A DNA stretch of 64,000 nt from NCBI GenBank assembly GCA_963725185.1, contig CAVRXO010000009.1, positions 186,001 through 250,000 on the forward strand. Direction: 5' to 3'. The position numbers were made by a program, and so were the translations under genes. The DNA comes from VAZQ01 sp963725185. GTDB lineage: Bacteria; Pseudomonadota; Alphaproteobacteria; Rhizobiales; Xanthobacteraceae. Under the pieces are notes generated by a model. That model had not been told where the DNA came from and ran no database searches. It saw nothing but the letters and a program-made list of their open reading frames with translations. Positions 16,361 through 25,114 of this stretch are shown piece after piece. Within the stretch, counting starts at the first letter, position 1. The number at the start of each line of letters is the position of its first letter.

Positions 16361-17021
16361 TCTTGGGCGTCGCCGGCTGACGCTGCAGCGGATGGCCGGG
16401 CATCAGGTCGTAGGGATGCTTCCAGCCCGGCAGTGCCTTGATCCGCTCAAGCCAGGCGGCGATGTTCTTGTGCTGGGCGGCGATGTCGAAGCCGAATTCC
16501 TCGGCCGGGTAGTAGAGGTAGCCGACCAGCGACAGGTCGACGATGGTCGGCCGCGGCCCGAGCACGAAGTCGCGCGTCGACAGCCGCTGCTCGACGATCG
16601 CCAGATTGCCGTCGATCCGGCCTTTGAGAAACGCGAGCACGGCCGGGTCGCCGGGCGGCTTGGCCAGGGAGCGCAGGAACCGGTAGGGCCCGAGAAATCC
16701 GTTGACCTTCTGGTTGTCGAAGATGATCCAGCGCAGCGCCTCGAGCCGCTCATCCTCGCCGTCCGGCTGAAACTGCCCCGAGCGTTCGGCCAGATAGCTC
16801 AAGATGACGCCGGATTGGCTGAGCTTGCGGTTGCCATGCACGAGCACCGGCACCTCGCCCATCTCGTTGACGTTGGTCCGGTAGGCCGGCCCGCGCTGCT
16901 CGCCCTTGACGAAGAAGTCGATCCAGATCGGCTCCCAGTCGGCGCCGATGAGATTGAGCATCAGCGCGACCCGATACGCATTGCCCGATTGAGCGAAGCA
17001 GTAGAGCTGGTACTCGGCCAC
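16353..17021 (-). CDS. Glutathione S-transferase family protein
   Basis: A 222-residue cytosolic GST-fold protein with an N-terminal thioredoxin-like domain (YQLYCFAQSGNAYRVALMLNLIG, then EMGEVPVLVHGNRKLSQSGVILSYLAE, where the cis-Pro VPVL and QS residues bind glutathione) and a C-terminal helical domain (FVLGPRPTIVDLSLVGYLYY). The start ATG 17021 and length are normal. Substrate unknown; beta/nu-like GSTs of this type are numerous in Bradyrhizobium-like genomes. Confidence 0.88.
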   Translation of the reverse strand: MAEYQLYCFAQSGNAYRVALMLNLIGADWEPIWIDFFVKGEQRGPAYRTNVNEMGEVPVLVHGNRKLSQSGVILSYLAERSGQFQPDGEDERLEALRWIIFDNQKVNGFLGPYRFLRSLAKPPGDPAVLAFLKGRIDGNLAIVEQRLSTRDFVLGPRPTIVDLSLVGYLYYPAEEFGFDIAAQHKNIAAWLERIKALPGWKHPYDLMPGHPLQRQPATPKIN

Positions 17022-17096
17022 GTATTACCCCCTTCCGAAGATGTCCCGCTCGAACGCTAGGCATCACCCCGTGGAATAGCTTCCGTGCTCGTCGAA

Positions 17097-17688
17097 TCAA
17101 GCGTCCGGAAAGAGCAGAAGAAGGCGCAGGCGGGCTCGGCCCGGATCGATCGTGACAAGTGCGCCGCGCTGCAGTTCCGCGGTTAGTTCCCGCAAGGCCT
17201 CGATCACCTGCCGACCAATCACCTCCGGACCGATATCGTCGGCGCGGATTTGCACGACGCTCGGCTTGGTTCCATGGGTTGCCGCCAGGATCCAGGTCAT
17301 GAGTAAGCACCACGAAGTCGTTCATCATGGCGAAGGTCATGATTTGCACGTCCGATGCATTGACCGGTCCCATCATCGACCAGTGTGCCGCTTCGAAACC
17401 TGCCTTCCTCAGCAATTCGATCCATCGCGGCGACAGGTTCATATCAACCAGGAGCTTCAGGCTCCCGGAAGACGGGACGTCGCGCTCTTCTGCGCGCCAC
17501 GCGGCGTATCGCAGCGCCTGCATGATGTCTTCGCGCTCCAGATAAGGATAATCGGAGAGGACGTCCTCGATGCTATGCCCGGCACCAATCTGGCCAACTA
17601 TCATACCGACCGTCACGCGCATGCCGCGGACGCAGGCCTTGCCGCCCATTACACCGGGCTGCTGGGTGATGCGATCAAGCTGCCTCAC
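17097..17688 (-). pseudogene. DUF433-DUF5615 toxin-antitoxin-like pair, decayed
   Basis: Two usually separate genes are recognisable. DUF433 (antitoxin-like winged helix: QLDRITQQPGVMGGKACVRG, GMIVGQIGAGHSIEDVLSDY) starts at GTG 17688 behind AGGAG. DUF5615 (PIN-like, SLKLLVDMNLSPRWIELLRK ... FVVLTHDLD) follows with no stop or clear start between them. After THDLD, near 17300, the frame changes and the family C-terminus (ILAATHGTKPSVVQIRADDI) continues in another frame to 17097. The residues FG/S usually found between LD and IL are missing, so a small deletion (about 11 nt) is the simplest explanation. The pair probably no longer makes a working PIN-like protein. Confidence 0.7.
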
Positions 17689-17785
17689 GCCTTGCTCCTG
17701 GGTTATCTCTCGGATCACGCTCACCAAACGATGAATTTACTGCCAGCTCTGATTTTCCGCCAGCCCCGGGGCCTCGATGCAGAAC

Positions 17786-17825
17786 AGCTGATGGAATTCG
17801 TCCCTATAGCTGATGGAATTCGTCC
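17786..17825. repeat. Short direct repeat near the end of mmsA
   Basis: The 18-mer AGCTGATGGAATTCGTCC occurs at 17786-17803 and again at 17808-17825, separated by CTAT. It lies in the 150-base gap between the DUF433 start and the mmsA stop and looks like a recent tandem duplication. No function suggested. Confidence 0.7.
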
Positions 17826-17838
17826 TTCTTGCGGGCAC

Positions 17839-19335
17839 TCACTTCATCGTCGGAATGACGAAGTCGGCGCCTTCCTTGGTGCCGGAGGGCCAGCGGGTGG
17901 TCACCGTCTTGGTCTTGGTGTAGAAGTGGATCGCGTCCGGGCCGTGCTGGTTCAAGTCGCCGAAACCCGACTGCTTCCAGCCGCCGAATGTGTAGTAGGA
18001 GAGCGGCACCGGCACCGCGAAATTCACCCCCACCATGCCGACGTTCACGCGGCTCACGAAGTCGCGCGCTGTGTCGCCGTCGCGGGTGAAGATCGCAACC
18101 CCGTTGCCGTAGTCGTGCTCCGAGGGCAGCCGCAGCGCCTCCTCATAGTCCCTGGCGCGCACGACGCAGAGCACCGGCCCGAAAATCTCCTCTTTGTAGA
18201 TGCGCATATGCGGCTCGACTTCGTCGAACAGGCAGCCGCCCATGAAGAATCCACGCTCGTAGCCCTGCAGCCTGAAGCCGCGCCCGTCGACCCTGAGCTT
18301 GGCGCCCTCCTGTATGCCGAGCTCGACATAGCTTCTCACCTTGTCGAGATGCGCGCCGGTGACGAGCGGGCCGTAATCGGCCTGCGCGTCGCTCGAGAGG
18401 CCGATCTTGAGGCCTTCCACCCGCGGGACGAGCTTGTCGAGGAGAGCGTCGGCGGTCTTGCGGCCGACCGGCACCGCCACCGATATGGCCATGCAACGTT
18501 CGCCGGCCGAGCCGTAGCCCGCGCCGATCAGCGCATCGACGGCTTGGTCGAGATCCGCATCGGGCATGACGATCATGTGGTTCTTGGCGCCGCCGAAGCA
18601 CTGCATGCGCTTTCCCTGGGCGCAGCCGGTGGCGTAGATGTGCTCGGCCACGGCCGAGGAGCCGACAAAGCCGATCGCCTTGATGCGCGGGTCGGTCAAC
18701 AGCGTCTCGACCGCGTCGCGGCCGCCATTGACCACGTTGAGCACGCCGGGGGGCAGCCCCGCCTCGATCAGCAATTGGGCGAGCCGCATCGGCACCGAGG
18801 GATCACGCTCCGACGGCTTGAGGATGAAGGCGTTGCCGCAGGCCAGCGCCGGAGCGAACTTCCACATCGGGATCATGGCCGGGAAATTGAAGGGCGTGAT
18901 GCCGGCGACGACTCCGAGCGGCTGGCGCATGGAGTAGAGATCGATGCCGGGGCCGGCGCCTTCGGTGAACTCGCCCTTGAGGAGGTGGGGAATGCCGCAG
19001 GCGAACTCGGCGACCTCGAGACCGCGCTGGATGTCGCCACGCGCATCCGCGACGGTCTTGCCGTGCTCGCTGGACAGGAGCCGGGCAAGCTCGTCGAACT
19101 CCCGCTGCACCAGCTCGAGGAACCTGAACAGCACACGCGCGCGCCGTTGCGGGTTGGTCGCGGCCCAGGCCGGTTGGGCCGCCTGCGCCGCCGCGATTGC
19201 CCGCTCGACCTCCACGCGATCCGCAAAGTCGACCTTGGCCTGCACCTCCCCGGTGTTCGGATCGTAGACGTCGCCGCTGCGGCCGGAACTGCCCGCGACC
19301 TCCTTCCCGTCGATGAAATGGCCGATCAAACGCAT
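17839..19335 (-). CDS. mmsA: CoA-acylating methylmalonate-semialdehyde dehydrogenase
   Basis: A 498-residue aldehyde dehydrogenase superfamily enzyme that oxidises methylmalonate semialdehyde to propionyl-CoA in valine and inositol catabolism. ATG 19335 (RLIGHFIDGKEV) has GGGAGA upstream; the frame stays open to 19425 but family similarity begins here. The catalytic Cys is C281 in GSAGERCMAIS; the NAD-binding GSSAVAEHIYATG and the MMSDH-typical FGGAKNHMIVMPDAD and GGWKQSGFGDLNQHGPDA are present. The propionyl-CoA it yields would enter the methylcitrate or methylmalonyl routes. No other valine catabolic gene is adjacent. Confidence 0.93.
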   Translation of the reverse strand: MRLIGHFIDGKEVAGSSGRSGDVYDPNTGEVQAKVDFADRVEVERAIAAAQAAQPAWAATNPQRRARVLFRFLELVQREFDELARLLSSEHGKTVADARGDIQRGLEVAEFACGIPHLLKGEFTEGAGPGIDLYSMRQPLGVVAGITPFNFPAMIPMWKFAPALACGNAFILKPSERDPSVPMRLAQLLIEAGLPPGVLNVVNGGRDAVETLLTDPRIKAIGFVGSSAVAEHIYATGCAQGKRMQCFGGAKNHMIVMPDADLDQAVDALIGAGYGSAGERCMAISVAVPVGRKTADALLDKLVPRVEGLKIGLSSDAQADYGPLVTGAHLDKVRSYVELGIQEGAKLRVDGRGFRLQGYERGFFMGGCLFDEVEPHMRIYKEEIFGPVLCVVRARDYEEALRLPSEHDYGNGVAIFTRDGDTARDFVSRVNVGMVGVNFAVPVPLSYYTFGGWKQSGFGDLNQHGPDAIHFYTKTKTVTTRWPSGTKEGADFVIPTMK

Positions 19336-19608
19336 CCCTGTCTCCCGTTGCGCGCCAATCCGGCTGCGGGTCTTCAGGCCGAGCGAGACCGTCAGCCGCG
19401 GATCGCGCGCCACGTCATCAAGCACAGGCGCGGACCGCAGCCAACTCTACGCTATCGCGCCCGCTTGTTCGACCGCGCCAGGGCGATTTGCGTGACCGGC
19501 GCGGGCGCCGGCTCCGGACCCTCGGTAACCGTCCCTTAAGTGGCGCCCGCTAGCTTGGCGGAGGGCTGCCGCGGGCGGCGCCGTGTATTGCGTTTCGGAC
19601 ACCCTGCC

Positions 19609-20385
19609 ATGGACATCGCTACAGGCCTTGGTCTCATTGGCGGGATGGTGGTGGTTTCGACGGTCATCCTGATGGGTGGCAACTTCGGAATGTACGTTTC
19701 CGATCATGCCGTCATCATCATTTTCGGCGGCTCCTTCTCGGCCACTCTGATCCGTTTCCCGCTGATCTCGATCTTTCACGGTCTCCCGCTCGGCGCCAAG
19801 TTTGCGTTCACGATGCGGCGGACGACGCAGCGCGAGCTCGTCGACCAGATCGCCCAGCTCGCCGAGATCGCCCGCAAGTCGGGACCGGTCGGGCTCGAGA
19901 AGGTCGAGATCGACGACCCGTTCCTGGCCAAAGGCGTCCGCTTCATCGCTGACGGTTATGACACTTCCTTCATTCGCGACAACCTGGAGCGCGACCGCGA
20001 CAACTTCCTCACCCACCTGGACGAGGGCCAGAAGATCTACCGCGCCATCGGCGACTGCGCTCCGGCCTTCGGGATGATCGGGACGCTGCTGGGCATGGTG
20101 CAGATGTTCGCCAACATGACGGATCCCTCGAAGCTTGGTCCGTTCATGGCGACGGCGCTGCTCGCCACCCTCTATGGCGCCGTCGTCGCCAATCTGTGGT
20201 GCCTGCCGCTTGCCGACAAGCTGCACCTCAAGCTGGCCGACGAGGAGATCAACCGCACCCTCATCATCGATGGCGTTCTCATGATCCGGGAATCCAAGAG
20301 CCCGACGCTGGTGCGCGAGATGCTGCTGGCCTATCTGCCCGAGAAGAATTGCTACGACGAGGAACCGGAAGCGGTGGCGGCCTGA
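19609..20385 (+). CDS. MotA/PomA-type stator protein
   Basis: A 258-residue inner-membrane protein of the MotA/ExbB-like ion-channel family with four hydrophobic segments (residues ~7-25, 31-50, and the pair ~145-170 and 180-200). The conserved GDCAPAFGMIGTLLGMVQMF and GPFMATALLATLYGAVVANL stretches are the family's pore helices. The ATG at 19609 is chosen by family alignment. It is followed 75 nt later by a MotB-type partner, so the two should form one stator. No flagellar genes occur in the window, so this may be an accessory stator or drive something other than the flagellum. Confidence 0.85.
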   Translation: MDIATGLGLIGGMVVVSTVILMGGNFGMYVSDHAVIIIFGGSFSATLIRFPLISIFHGLPLGAKFAFTMRRTTQRELVDQIAQLAEIARKSGPVGLEKVEIDDPFLAKGVRFIADGYDTSFIRDNLERDRDNFLTHLDEGQKIYRAIGDCAPAFGMIGTLLGMVQMFANMTDPSKLGPFMATALLATLYGAVVANLWCLPLADKLHLKLADEEINRTLIIDGVLMIRESKSPTLVREMLLAYLPEKNCYDEEPEAVAA

Positions 20386-20460
20386 TCGACGCGTGTCTTG
20401 GGACATGCCTTGAAGCCCAAACACCGCCTTTCGGGCAGCGCCTAGCCGCGGAGATCAGCC

Positions 20461-21288
20461 ATGGCGAAGAAAAAAGCTCAGGCACACGGCGGCGGGCACG
20501 GCTGGTTCGTCACCTTTGCGGACCTGATGGGACTGCTGGTCGCCTTCTTCGTCATGCTGGTGGCGTTCTCGACCCAGGATCAGGCGAAATTGAATATCGT
20601 GGCCGGTTCCATGCGCGACGCTTTCGGCATGCAGGACCGGGTTCGCTATTCGGGCATCATCGAGGTCCCCGGGCTGCCGACGCGGCCCAAGCTCAAGAGC
20701 GCCGCGCCGATCTCGCCCGAGGATGCCTCGGCGACCCCGACCCCGGACGAGCACGGCCGTGAGCACAATTCCGGCGCCAAATTGGACAAGGATGGGGCTT
20801 TTGCGCTCGCCTCGGCGTCGCTGCGACAGGCGCTGCAGGATATGCCGGACCTAACCGAGCTCTCCAAGCACATCATGATCGAGGAAACCGCGAGCGGGCT
20901 CAATATCGAGATCGTCGATCAGGACGGTCGCTCGATGTTTCCGGAAGGCTCGAAGGAACCCTACGAGCGCACGCGCCGCCTGATCCAGCAGCTCGCCGGT
21001 CCGCTCAAGTCCATGCCGTTCCGCATCTCGGTCGCGGGCCATACTTCGGCGTTGCGGGCACCGTCGCTGCCCGGCTACGGGCCGTGGGAGCTCTCGGCCG
21101 ATCGCGCCAATGCGGTGCGCCGGGTGCTCGAGGCCGAAGGCGTGCAGAGCGGCCACATCTTCATGGTGGCGGGGAAGGCCGACACCGAGCCGCTGTTTCC
21201 CGACGATCCGTATATTGCAACCAATCGCCGCGTAACCATCACCCTGATGCGTGAGGCGCCACCCGTTCCGCCTGACATTCGACCGTGA
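20461..21288 (+). CDS. MotB/PomB-type stator protein with OmpA-like domain
   Basis: A 275-residue protein with a short cytoplasmic N-terminus, one membrane helix (GWFVTFADLMGLLVAFFVMLVAFS) and a periplasmic peptidoglycan-binding OmpA-like domain (about 135-265, FRISVAGHTSAL..., LSADRANAVRRVLEAEGV, NRRVTITLM). Asp21 in TFADLMG corresponds to the ion-carrying Asp of MotB. A plug/linker with charged and Pro-rich sequence joins the domains. With the upstream gene it forms a complete two-gene stator set. Confidence 0.87.
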   Translation: MAKKKAQAHGGGHGWFVTFADLMGLLVAFFVMLVAFSTQDQAKLNIVAGSMRDAFGMQDRVRYSGIIEVPGLPTRPKLKSAAPISPEDASATPTPDEHGREHNSGAKLDKDGAFALASASLRQALQDMPDLTELSKHIMIEETASGLNIEIVDQDGRSMFPEGSKEPYERTRRLIQQLAGPLKSMPFRISVAGHTSALRAPSLPGYGPWELSADRANAVRRVLEAEGVQSGHIFMVAGKADTEPLFPDDPYIATNRRVTITLMREAPPVPPDIRP

Positions 21289-21324
21289 GACCGACACCAG
21301 CCGGGACAATAGGACGCAAGGATT

Positions 21325-21395
21325 CTCATTTCAGACGAGCTTTGTGGAGTTAAGCCATTGTATTTAATAAGTTTTATTGGCTGATTGGGGTTGCG
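21325..21395. promoter_or_regulatory. AT-rich patch upstream of kup
   Basis: The 220-base gap before kup contains a stretch (TTGTATTTAATAAGTTTTATTGG around 21357-21379) far richer in A+T than the surroundings. It is the likeliest place for the kup promoter. No clean -35/-10 pair, riboswitch or operator could be defined by eye. Confidence 0.35.
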
Positions 21396-21508
21396 GCGAG
21401 TGCAGGCCTGCTCCACAAATTAATTGCACCTTTGGGCAGATCACGGGCGTTGGGGATGCTATAAGCACCGCCCCAGCGCATGTTGCGGTGCAGCATCAGG
21501 CCTTATCA

Positions 21509-23428
21509 ATGTCGCCTCCAGTTGCCGTTTCCCCTTCCGTTTCAATCGACGGGACCGGCCGAACTCATGTGAAGTCCGCCTTCTTGGCCCTGACCGTCGG
21601 TAGCATCGGCGTCGTCTACGGCGATATCGGCACCAGCCCCCTCTATGCGTTGCGCGAAGCAGTCTCCGCGGCCATCGAGCCCGGCCGCGGGGTGAACCGC
21701 GAGGCGGTGTTCGGGGTACTCTCGCTCATCCTGTGGGCCCTGATCGTCACCGTCACCCTGAAATACGTCCTCGTGCTGTTGCGGGCGGACAACCATGGCG
21801 AGGGCGGGACCCTGGCGTTGATGGCGCTGGCGCAGCGCGCCGTGCGCAAGGGCGCCAACGCCATCGTGCTTTGCGGCATCATCAGCGCCGCGCTGTTTTA
21901 TGGCGACGCGATGATCACGCCGGCGCTGTCGGTGCTGTCCGCGATCGAAGGCCTCAAGATCGCGACTCCGGCCTTCGATCCCTACATCGTCTCCCTGACG
22001 ATGGCGGTTCTGGTCGTGCTGTTCGCCGTGCAATCGCGCGGGACCGCAAAGGTCGCGGCCTTTTTCGGACCGATCATGGTCTTCTGGTTTGCCGCCATCG
22101 CGCTTGCCGGCATCGCCCATGTGGTCATGAGGCCGGAGATTCTGCTCGCCTTCAATCCGTTCTATGCGGTCGTCTTCCTGCTGAGCCACGGCGTGATCGG
22201 GCTCGTCACGCTGGGCGCGGTCTTTCTGGCCGTGACCGGTGCCGAAGCGCTCTACGCCGACCTCGGTCATTTTGGCCGCAAACCCATACAGGCCGCTTGG
22301 CTCGTCCTGGTCCTGCCCTCGCTGGCGCTGAACTATCTCGGCCAGGGCGCGCTGGTGCTGGGCGATCCCAAGGCGCTGGAGAACCCGTTCTTTCTGCTCT
22401 TCCCGGACTGGGCGCTGCTTCCCATGGTGGCCCTGGCGACGGTTGCAACCGTGATCGCGAGCCAGGCCGTCATTTCGGGGGCCTATTCGCTGAGCCAGCA
22501 GGCCATCCAGCTCGGCTTGCTGCCGCGCCTGGAAATCCGGCACACGTCGAAGTCCTATTATGGCCAGATCTATGCGCCGCGGGTGAACGCCTTGCTGCTG
22601 TTCGGCGTGCTCATGCTGGTGGCCTTGTTTCGTTCGTCGAGCGCGCTCGCCTCCGCCTATGGCATAGCGGTGAGCGGCACCATGGTGGTGACCGGCATGA
22701 TGGCCATCGTGGTGGTTTGGAAGGTCTGGAGATGGTCGCCGCTCGCCGCCGTCGCGCTGATGGCGCCCTTCCTCTGCATCGACCTGATATTTCTCAGCGC
22801 CAACATGCTCAAGGTGGTGGATGGCGGCTGGGTGCCGCTGGCGCTCGGCACGATGCTCATGGTCGTGATGTATACGTGGCGACGCGGAACGCGCCTTCTG
22901 TACGAGAAGACCCGGCGCCTGGAGACGCCGCTCGAGGCGCTGGTGGCGATGCTGGAGAAGAAGCCGCCCGTCCGCGTCCCCGGCACCGCGGTGTTCCTCA
23001 CCAGCGATCCCATGAGCGCGCCGACCGCGCTCATGCACAGCCTCAAGCACTACAAGGTGCTGCACGAAAAGAACGTCATCCTGACCATCCAGACGGCGCC
23101 CACGCCGCGCGTCAATCCCTCCGAACGGGTGCGCATCGAGCCGGTCGGCGACACGTTCACGCGCATCAATTTGCGGTTCGGATTCATGGAAATGCCCAAC
23201 GTGCCGAAGGCACTGGCGATCGCGCGCAAGCTCGGCTGGACCTTCGACATCATGTCGACCTCGTTCTTCCTGTCGCGCCGCGCGCTGAAGCCGGCCGCCC
23301 ATTCGGGCATGCCGCGGTGGCAGGACAGGCTGTTCATCCTGTTGACGCGGGTCGCCAATGATGCAACCGACTATTTCCAGATCCCGACCGACCGGGTGGT
23401 GGAGGTCGGCACGCAAGTGACCATTTGA
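21509..23428 (+). CDS. kup: Kup-family potassium uptake permease
   Basis: A 639-residue H+/K+ symporter of the KUP/HAK/KT family with about 12 membrane helices in the first 450 residues and a soluble C-terminal domain. Signature segments are VGSIGVVYGDIGTSPLYALREA, DNHGEGGTLALMALAQRA and LFYGDAMITPALSVLSAIEGL, followed by TGAEALYADLGHFG. The start ATG 21509 gives the usual short polar N-terminus; an upstream in-frame start at 21377 would add 44 residues without family similarity. Monocistronic by context. Confidence 0.95.
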   Translation: MSPPVAVSPSVSIDGTGRTHVKSAFLALTVGSIGVVYGDIGTSPLYALREAVSAAIEPGRGVNREAVFGVLSLILWALIVTVTLKYVLVLLRADNHGEGGTLALMALAQRAVRKGANAIVLCGIISAALFYGDAMITPALSVLSAIEGLKIATPAFDPYIVSLTMAVLVVLFAVQSRGTAKVAAFFGPIMVFWFAAIALAGIAHVVMRPEILLAFNPFYAVVFLLSHGVIGLVTLGAVFLAVTGAEALYADLGHFGRKPIQAAWLVLVLPSLALNYLGQGALVLGDPKALENPFFLLFPDWALLPMVALATVATVIASQAVISGAYSLSQQAIQLGLLPRLEIRHTSKSYYGQIYAPRVNALLLFGVLMLVALFRSSSALASAYGIAVSGTMVVTGMMAIVVVWKVWRWSPLAAVALMAPFLCIDLIFLSANMLKVVDGGWVPLALGTMLMVVMYTWRRGTRLLYEKTRRLETPLEALVAMLEKKPPVRVPGTAVFLTSDPMSAPTALMHSLKHYKVLHEKNVILTIQTAPTPRVNPSERVRIEPVGDTFTRINLRFGFMEMPNVPKALAIARKLGWTFDIMSTSFFLSRRALKPAAHSGMPRWQDRLFILLTRVANDATDYFQIPTDRVVEVGTQVTI

Positions 23429-23497
23429 TCGCGCGCTTGGGCATGCCAGAATGCGCGGCACGATATGGGGCCCGTGGTTCTGTGCGAGGAGGACGGC

Positions 23498-23836
23498 ATG
23501 GCGGATGAGTTCGGCGATCCCCGTGTTCACAATCTGACCCCCGAGGAAGTCGCCCACGGGCTTGCGGAGGGCCGCATGCTGCTGGTCGACGTGCGCGAGC
23601 AGAACGAGGTCGCGCTCGAGCGCTATCCGGCCGCCGTGGTGGTGCCCTTGTCCAGCTTCGATCCGGCCGCGATTCCGGACCCGCACGGCCGCCAGGTCGT
23701 GTTCGCCTGCCGTTCGGGACGGCGATCGATCACCGCCTCGCTGGCCGCGCAGGAGCAGGGCTATCCCTACGACGCCCATCTGGCGGGCGGCATCCTGGCC
23801 TGGAAGGCCGCGGGCCTCGATACCGAAACCGGCTGA
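23498..23836 (+). CDS. Rhodanese-like domain protein
   Basis: A 112-residue single-domain rhodanese (sulfurtransferase fold). The start at ATG 23498 sits behind AGGAGG; a longer frame from 23465 is unlikely. The catalytic loop is FACRSGRRS with Cys71, and the domain ends with HLAGGILAWKAAGLD. It could pass persulfide sulfur to an acceptor, but the partner is unknown. It precedes the PotF-like gene by 28 nt, so they may be cotranscribed. Confidence 0.9.
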   Translation: MADEFGDPRVHNLTPEEVAHGLAEGRMLLVDVREQNEVALERYPAAVVVPLSSFDPAAIPDPHGRQVVFACRSGRRSITASLAAQEQGYPYDAHLAGGILAWKAAGLDTETG

Positions 23837-23864
23837 GAGAACTCCCGAGAGACCCGAGATACCC

Positions 23865-24956
23865 ATGCCTCGCTCTTTTGCCATCGCCGCTGCCGTCGCG
23901 GTTCTGTGGACCGGATCCGTCGGCGCGCAGGAGCGGATCGTGAATGTCTACAATTGGTCGGACTATATCGATCCGACGGTGATCGAGGATTTCACCAAGG
24001 AGACCGGAATCAAGGTGCGTTACGACACCTTCGATTCCAACGACACGCTCGAGACCAAGCTGCTCGCCGGCAAGTCCGGCTATGACGTGGTGGTGCCGAC
24101 CGGATTTTTCCTCGAGCGTCAGATCAAGGCCGGGGTCTTCCAAAAGCTCGACAAGAGCAAGTTGCCGAATCTGGTCAATCTTTGGCCGGAAATCACGCAG
24201 CGGCTCGCCGTCCACGATCCCGGCAACCAGTACGCGGTCAACTACATGTGGGGCACGACCGGGATCGGCTACAACGTCAAGAAGGCGCACGAAATTCTCG
24301 GGCCCGACGCCAAGATCGACAGCTGGGACATCGTCTTCAAGCCGGAGAACCTGGCCAAGTTCAAGGACTGCGGCGTTTATCTGCTCGACTCGTCCGACGA
24401 CATCCTGCCGGCAGCGCTGAAGTATCTCGGTCTTGATCCCAATTCGAGGAATCCCGCCGAGCTGCAGAAGGCGGCCGACCTGGTGATCAAGATCAGGCCC
24501 TACGTGCGCAAGTTCCACTCCTCGGAATATCTCGACGCGCTCGCGTCCGGCGAAATCTGCTTTGCGGTCGGCTTTTCGGGCGACGTCAAGCAGGCGCAGA
24601 AGCGCGCGGCGGAGGCCAAGAACGGCGTCGAGCTGGCCTACGCGATCCCCAAGGAAGGGGCGCAACTGTGGTTCGACAACCTGGCGATCCCCAAGGACGC
24701 CAAGCATGTCGCTGAGGCGTACGCCTTCATCGATTATCTGCAGAAGCCCGAGGTCGCCGCCCGGAACTCCAATCTCATCTCCTATGCCAACGGCAACCTG
24801 GCGAGCCAGAAGCTCATCGACAAGGAGGTGCTCGACGATCCCACCATCTATCCGGACGCGGCCACCATGACCCGTCTCTACACCATCAAGGTCTACGACG
24901 CTGCGACTCAGCGTTTGATGAACCGGTTGTGGACCCGCATTAAGACCGGGCGATAG
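23865..24956 (+). CDS. Polyamine ABC transporter substrate-binding protein (PotF/PotD type)
   Basis: A 363-residue periplasmic binding protein of the spermidine/putrescine family. Signal peptide PRSFAIAAAVAVLWTGSVGAQ, then the family opening VNVYNWSDYIDPTVIEDF. Aromatic and acidic residues typical of polyamine pockets are visible (VNYMWGTTGIGYN, SSDDILPAAL, FSGDVKQA, WFDNLAIPKDAKH). No permease or ATPase gene is next to it, so it is an orphan within this window. Ligand preference (putrescine or spermidine) is not predictable here. Confidence 0.9.
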   Translation: MPRSFAIAAAVAVLWTGSVGAQERIVNVYNWSDYIDPTVIEDFTKETGIKVRYDTFDSNDTLETKLLAGKSGYDVVVPTGFFLERQIKAGVFQKLDKSKLPNLVNLWPEITQRLAVHDPGNQYAVNYMWGTTGIGYNVKKAHEILGPDAKIDSWDIVFKPENLAKFKDCGVYLLDSSDDILPAALKYLGLDPNSRNPAELQKAADLVIKIRPYVRKFHSSEYLDALASGEICFAVGFSGDVKQAQKRAAEAKNGVELAYAIPKEGAQLWFDNLAIPKDAKHVAEAYAFIDYLQKPEVAARNSNLISYANGNLASQKLIDKEVLDDPTIYPDAATMTRLYTIKVYDAATQRLMNRLWTRIKTGR

Positions 24957-24969
24957 CGCATTCATTTTC

Positions 24970-25021
24970 AAGGCCGCCTTCCGTCCGTCCGGAAACCGTC
25001 ACGAGCGGGGGGCGCGGCCTT
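24970..25021. terminator. Possible weak terminator after the PotF-like gene
   Basis: AAGGCCGC at 24970-24977 pairs with GCGGCCTT at 25014-25021, with a 36-nt loop that holds further G/C pairing. TTTTCA precedes and ATTTG follows. The long loop and the missing T-run make this uncertain. Confidence 0.3.
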
Positions 25022-25114
25022 ATTTGCAATGGAGTTCCAAGGGTTTCGCCGAGGGTTTCTCCTTGTGTCAGTCCGCTGAAGTATGGCAATCTGCGAGCCG
25101 GAGGGGGGCAGCCT

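Noticed and set aside
17152..19539. 795-residue open frame antisense to mmsA and the DUF5615 remnant
   Set aside because: It crosses several real genes, has Arg/His/Asp-rich composition and no recognisable domain.
21542..23884. 780-residue open frame antisense to kup
   Set aside because: The sense frame is a clear Kup transporter; the antisense frame is a GC-driven shadow with no family motif.
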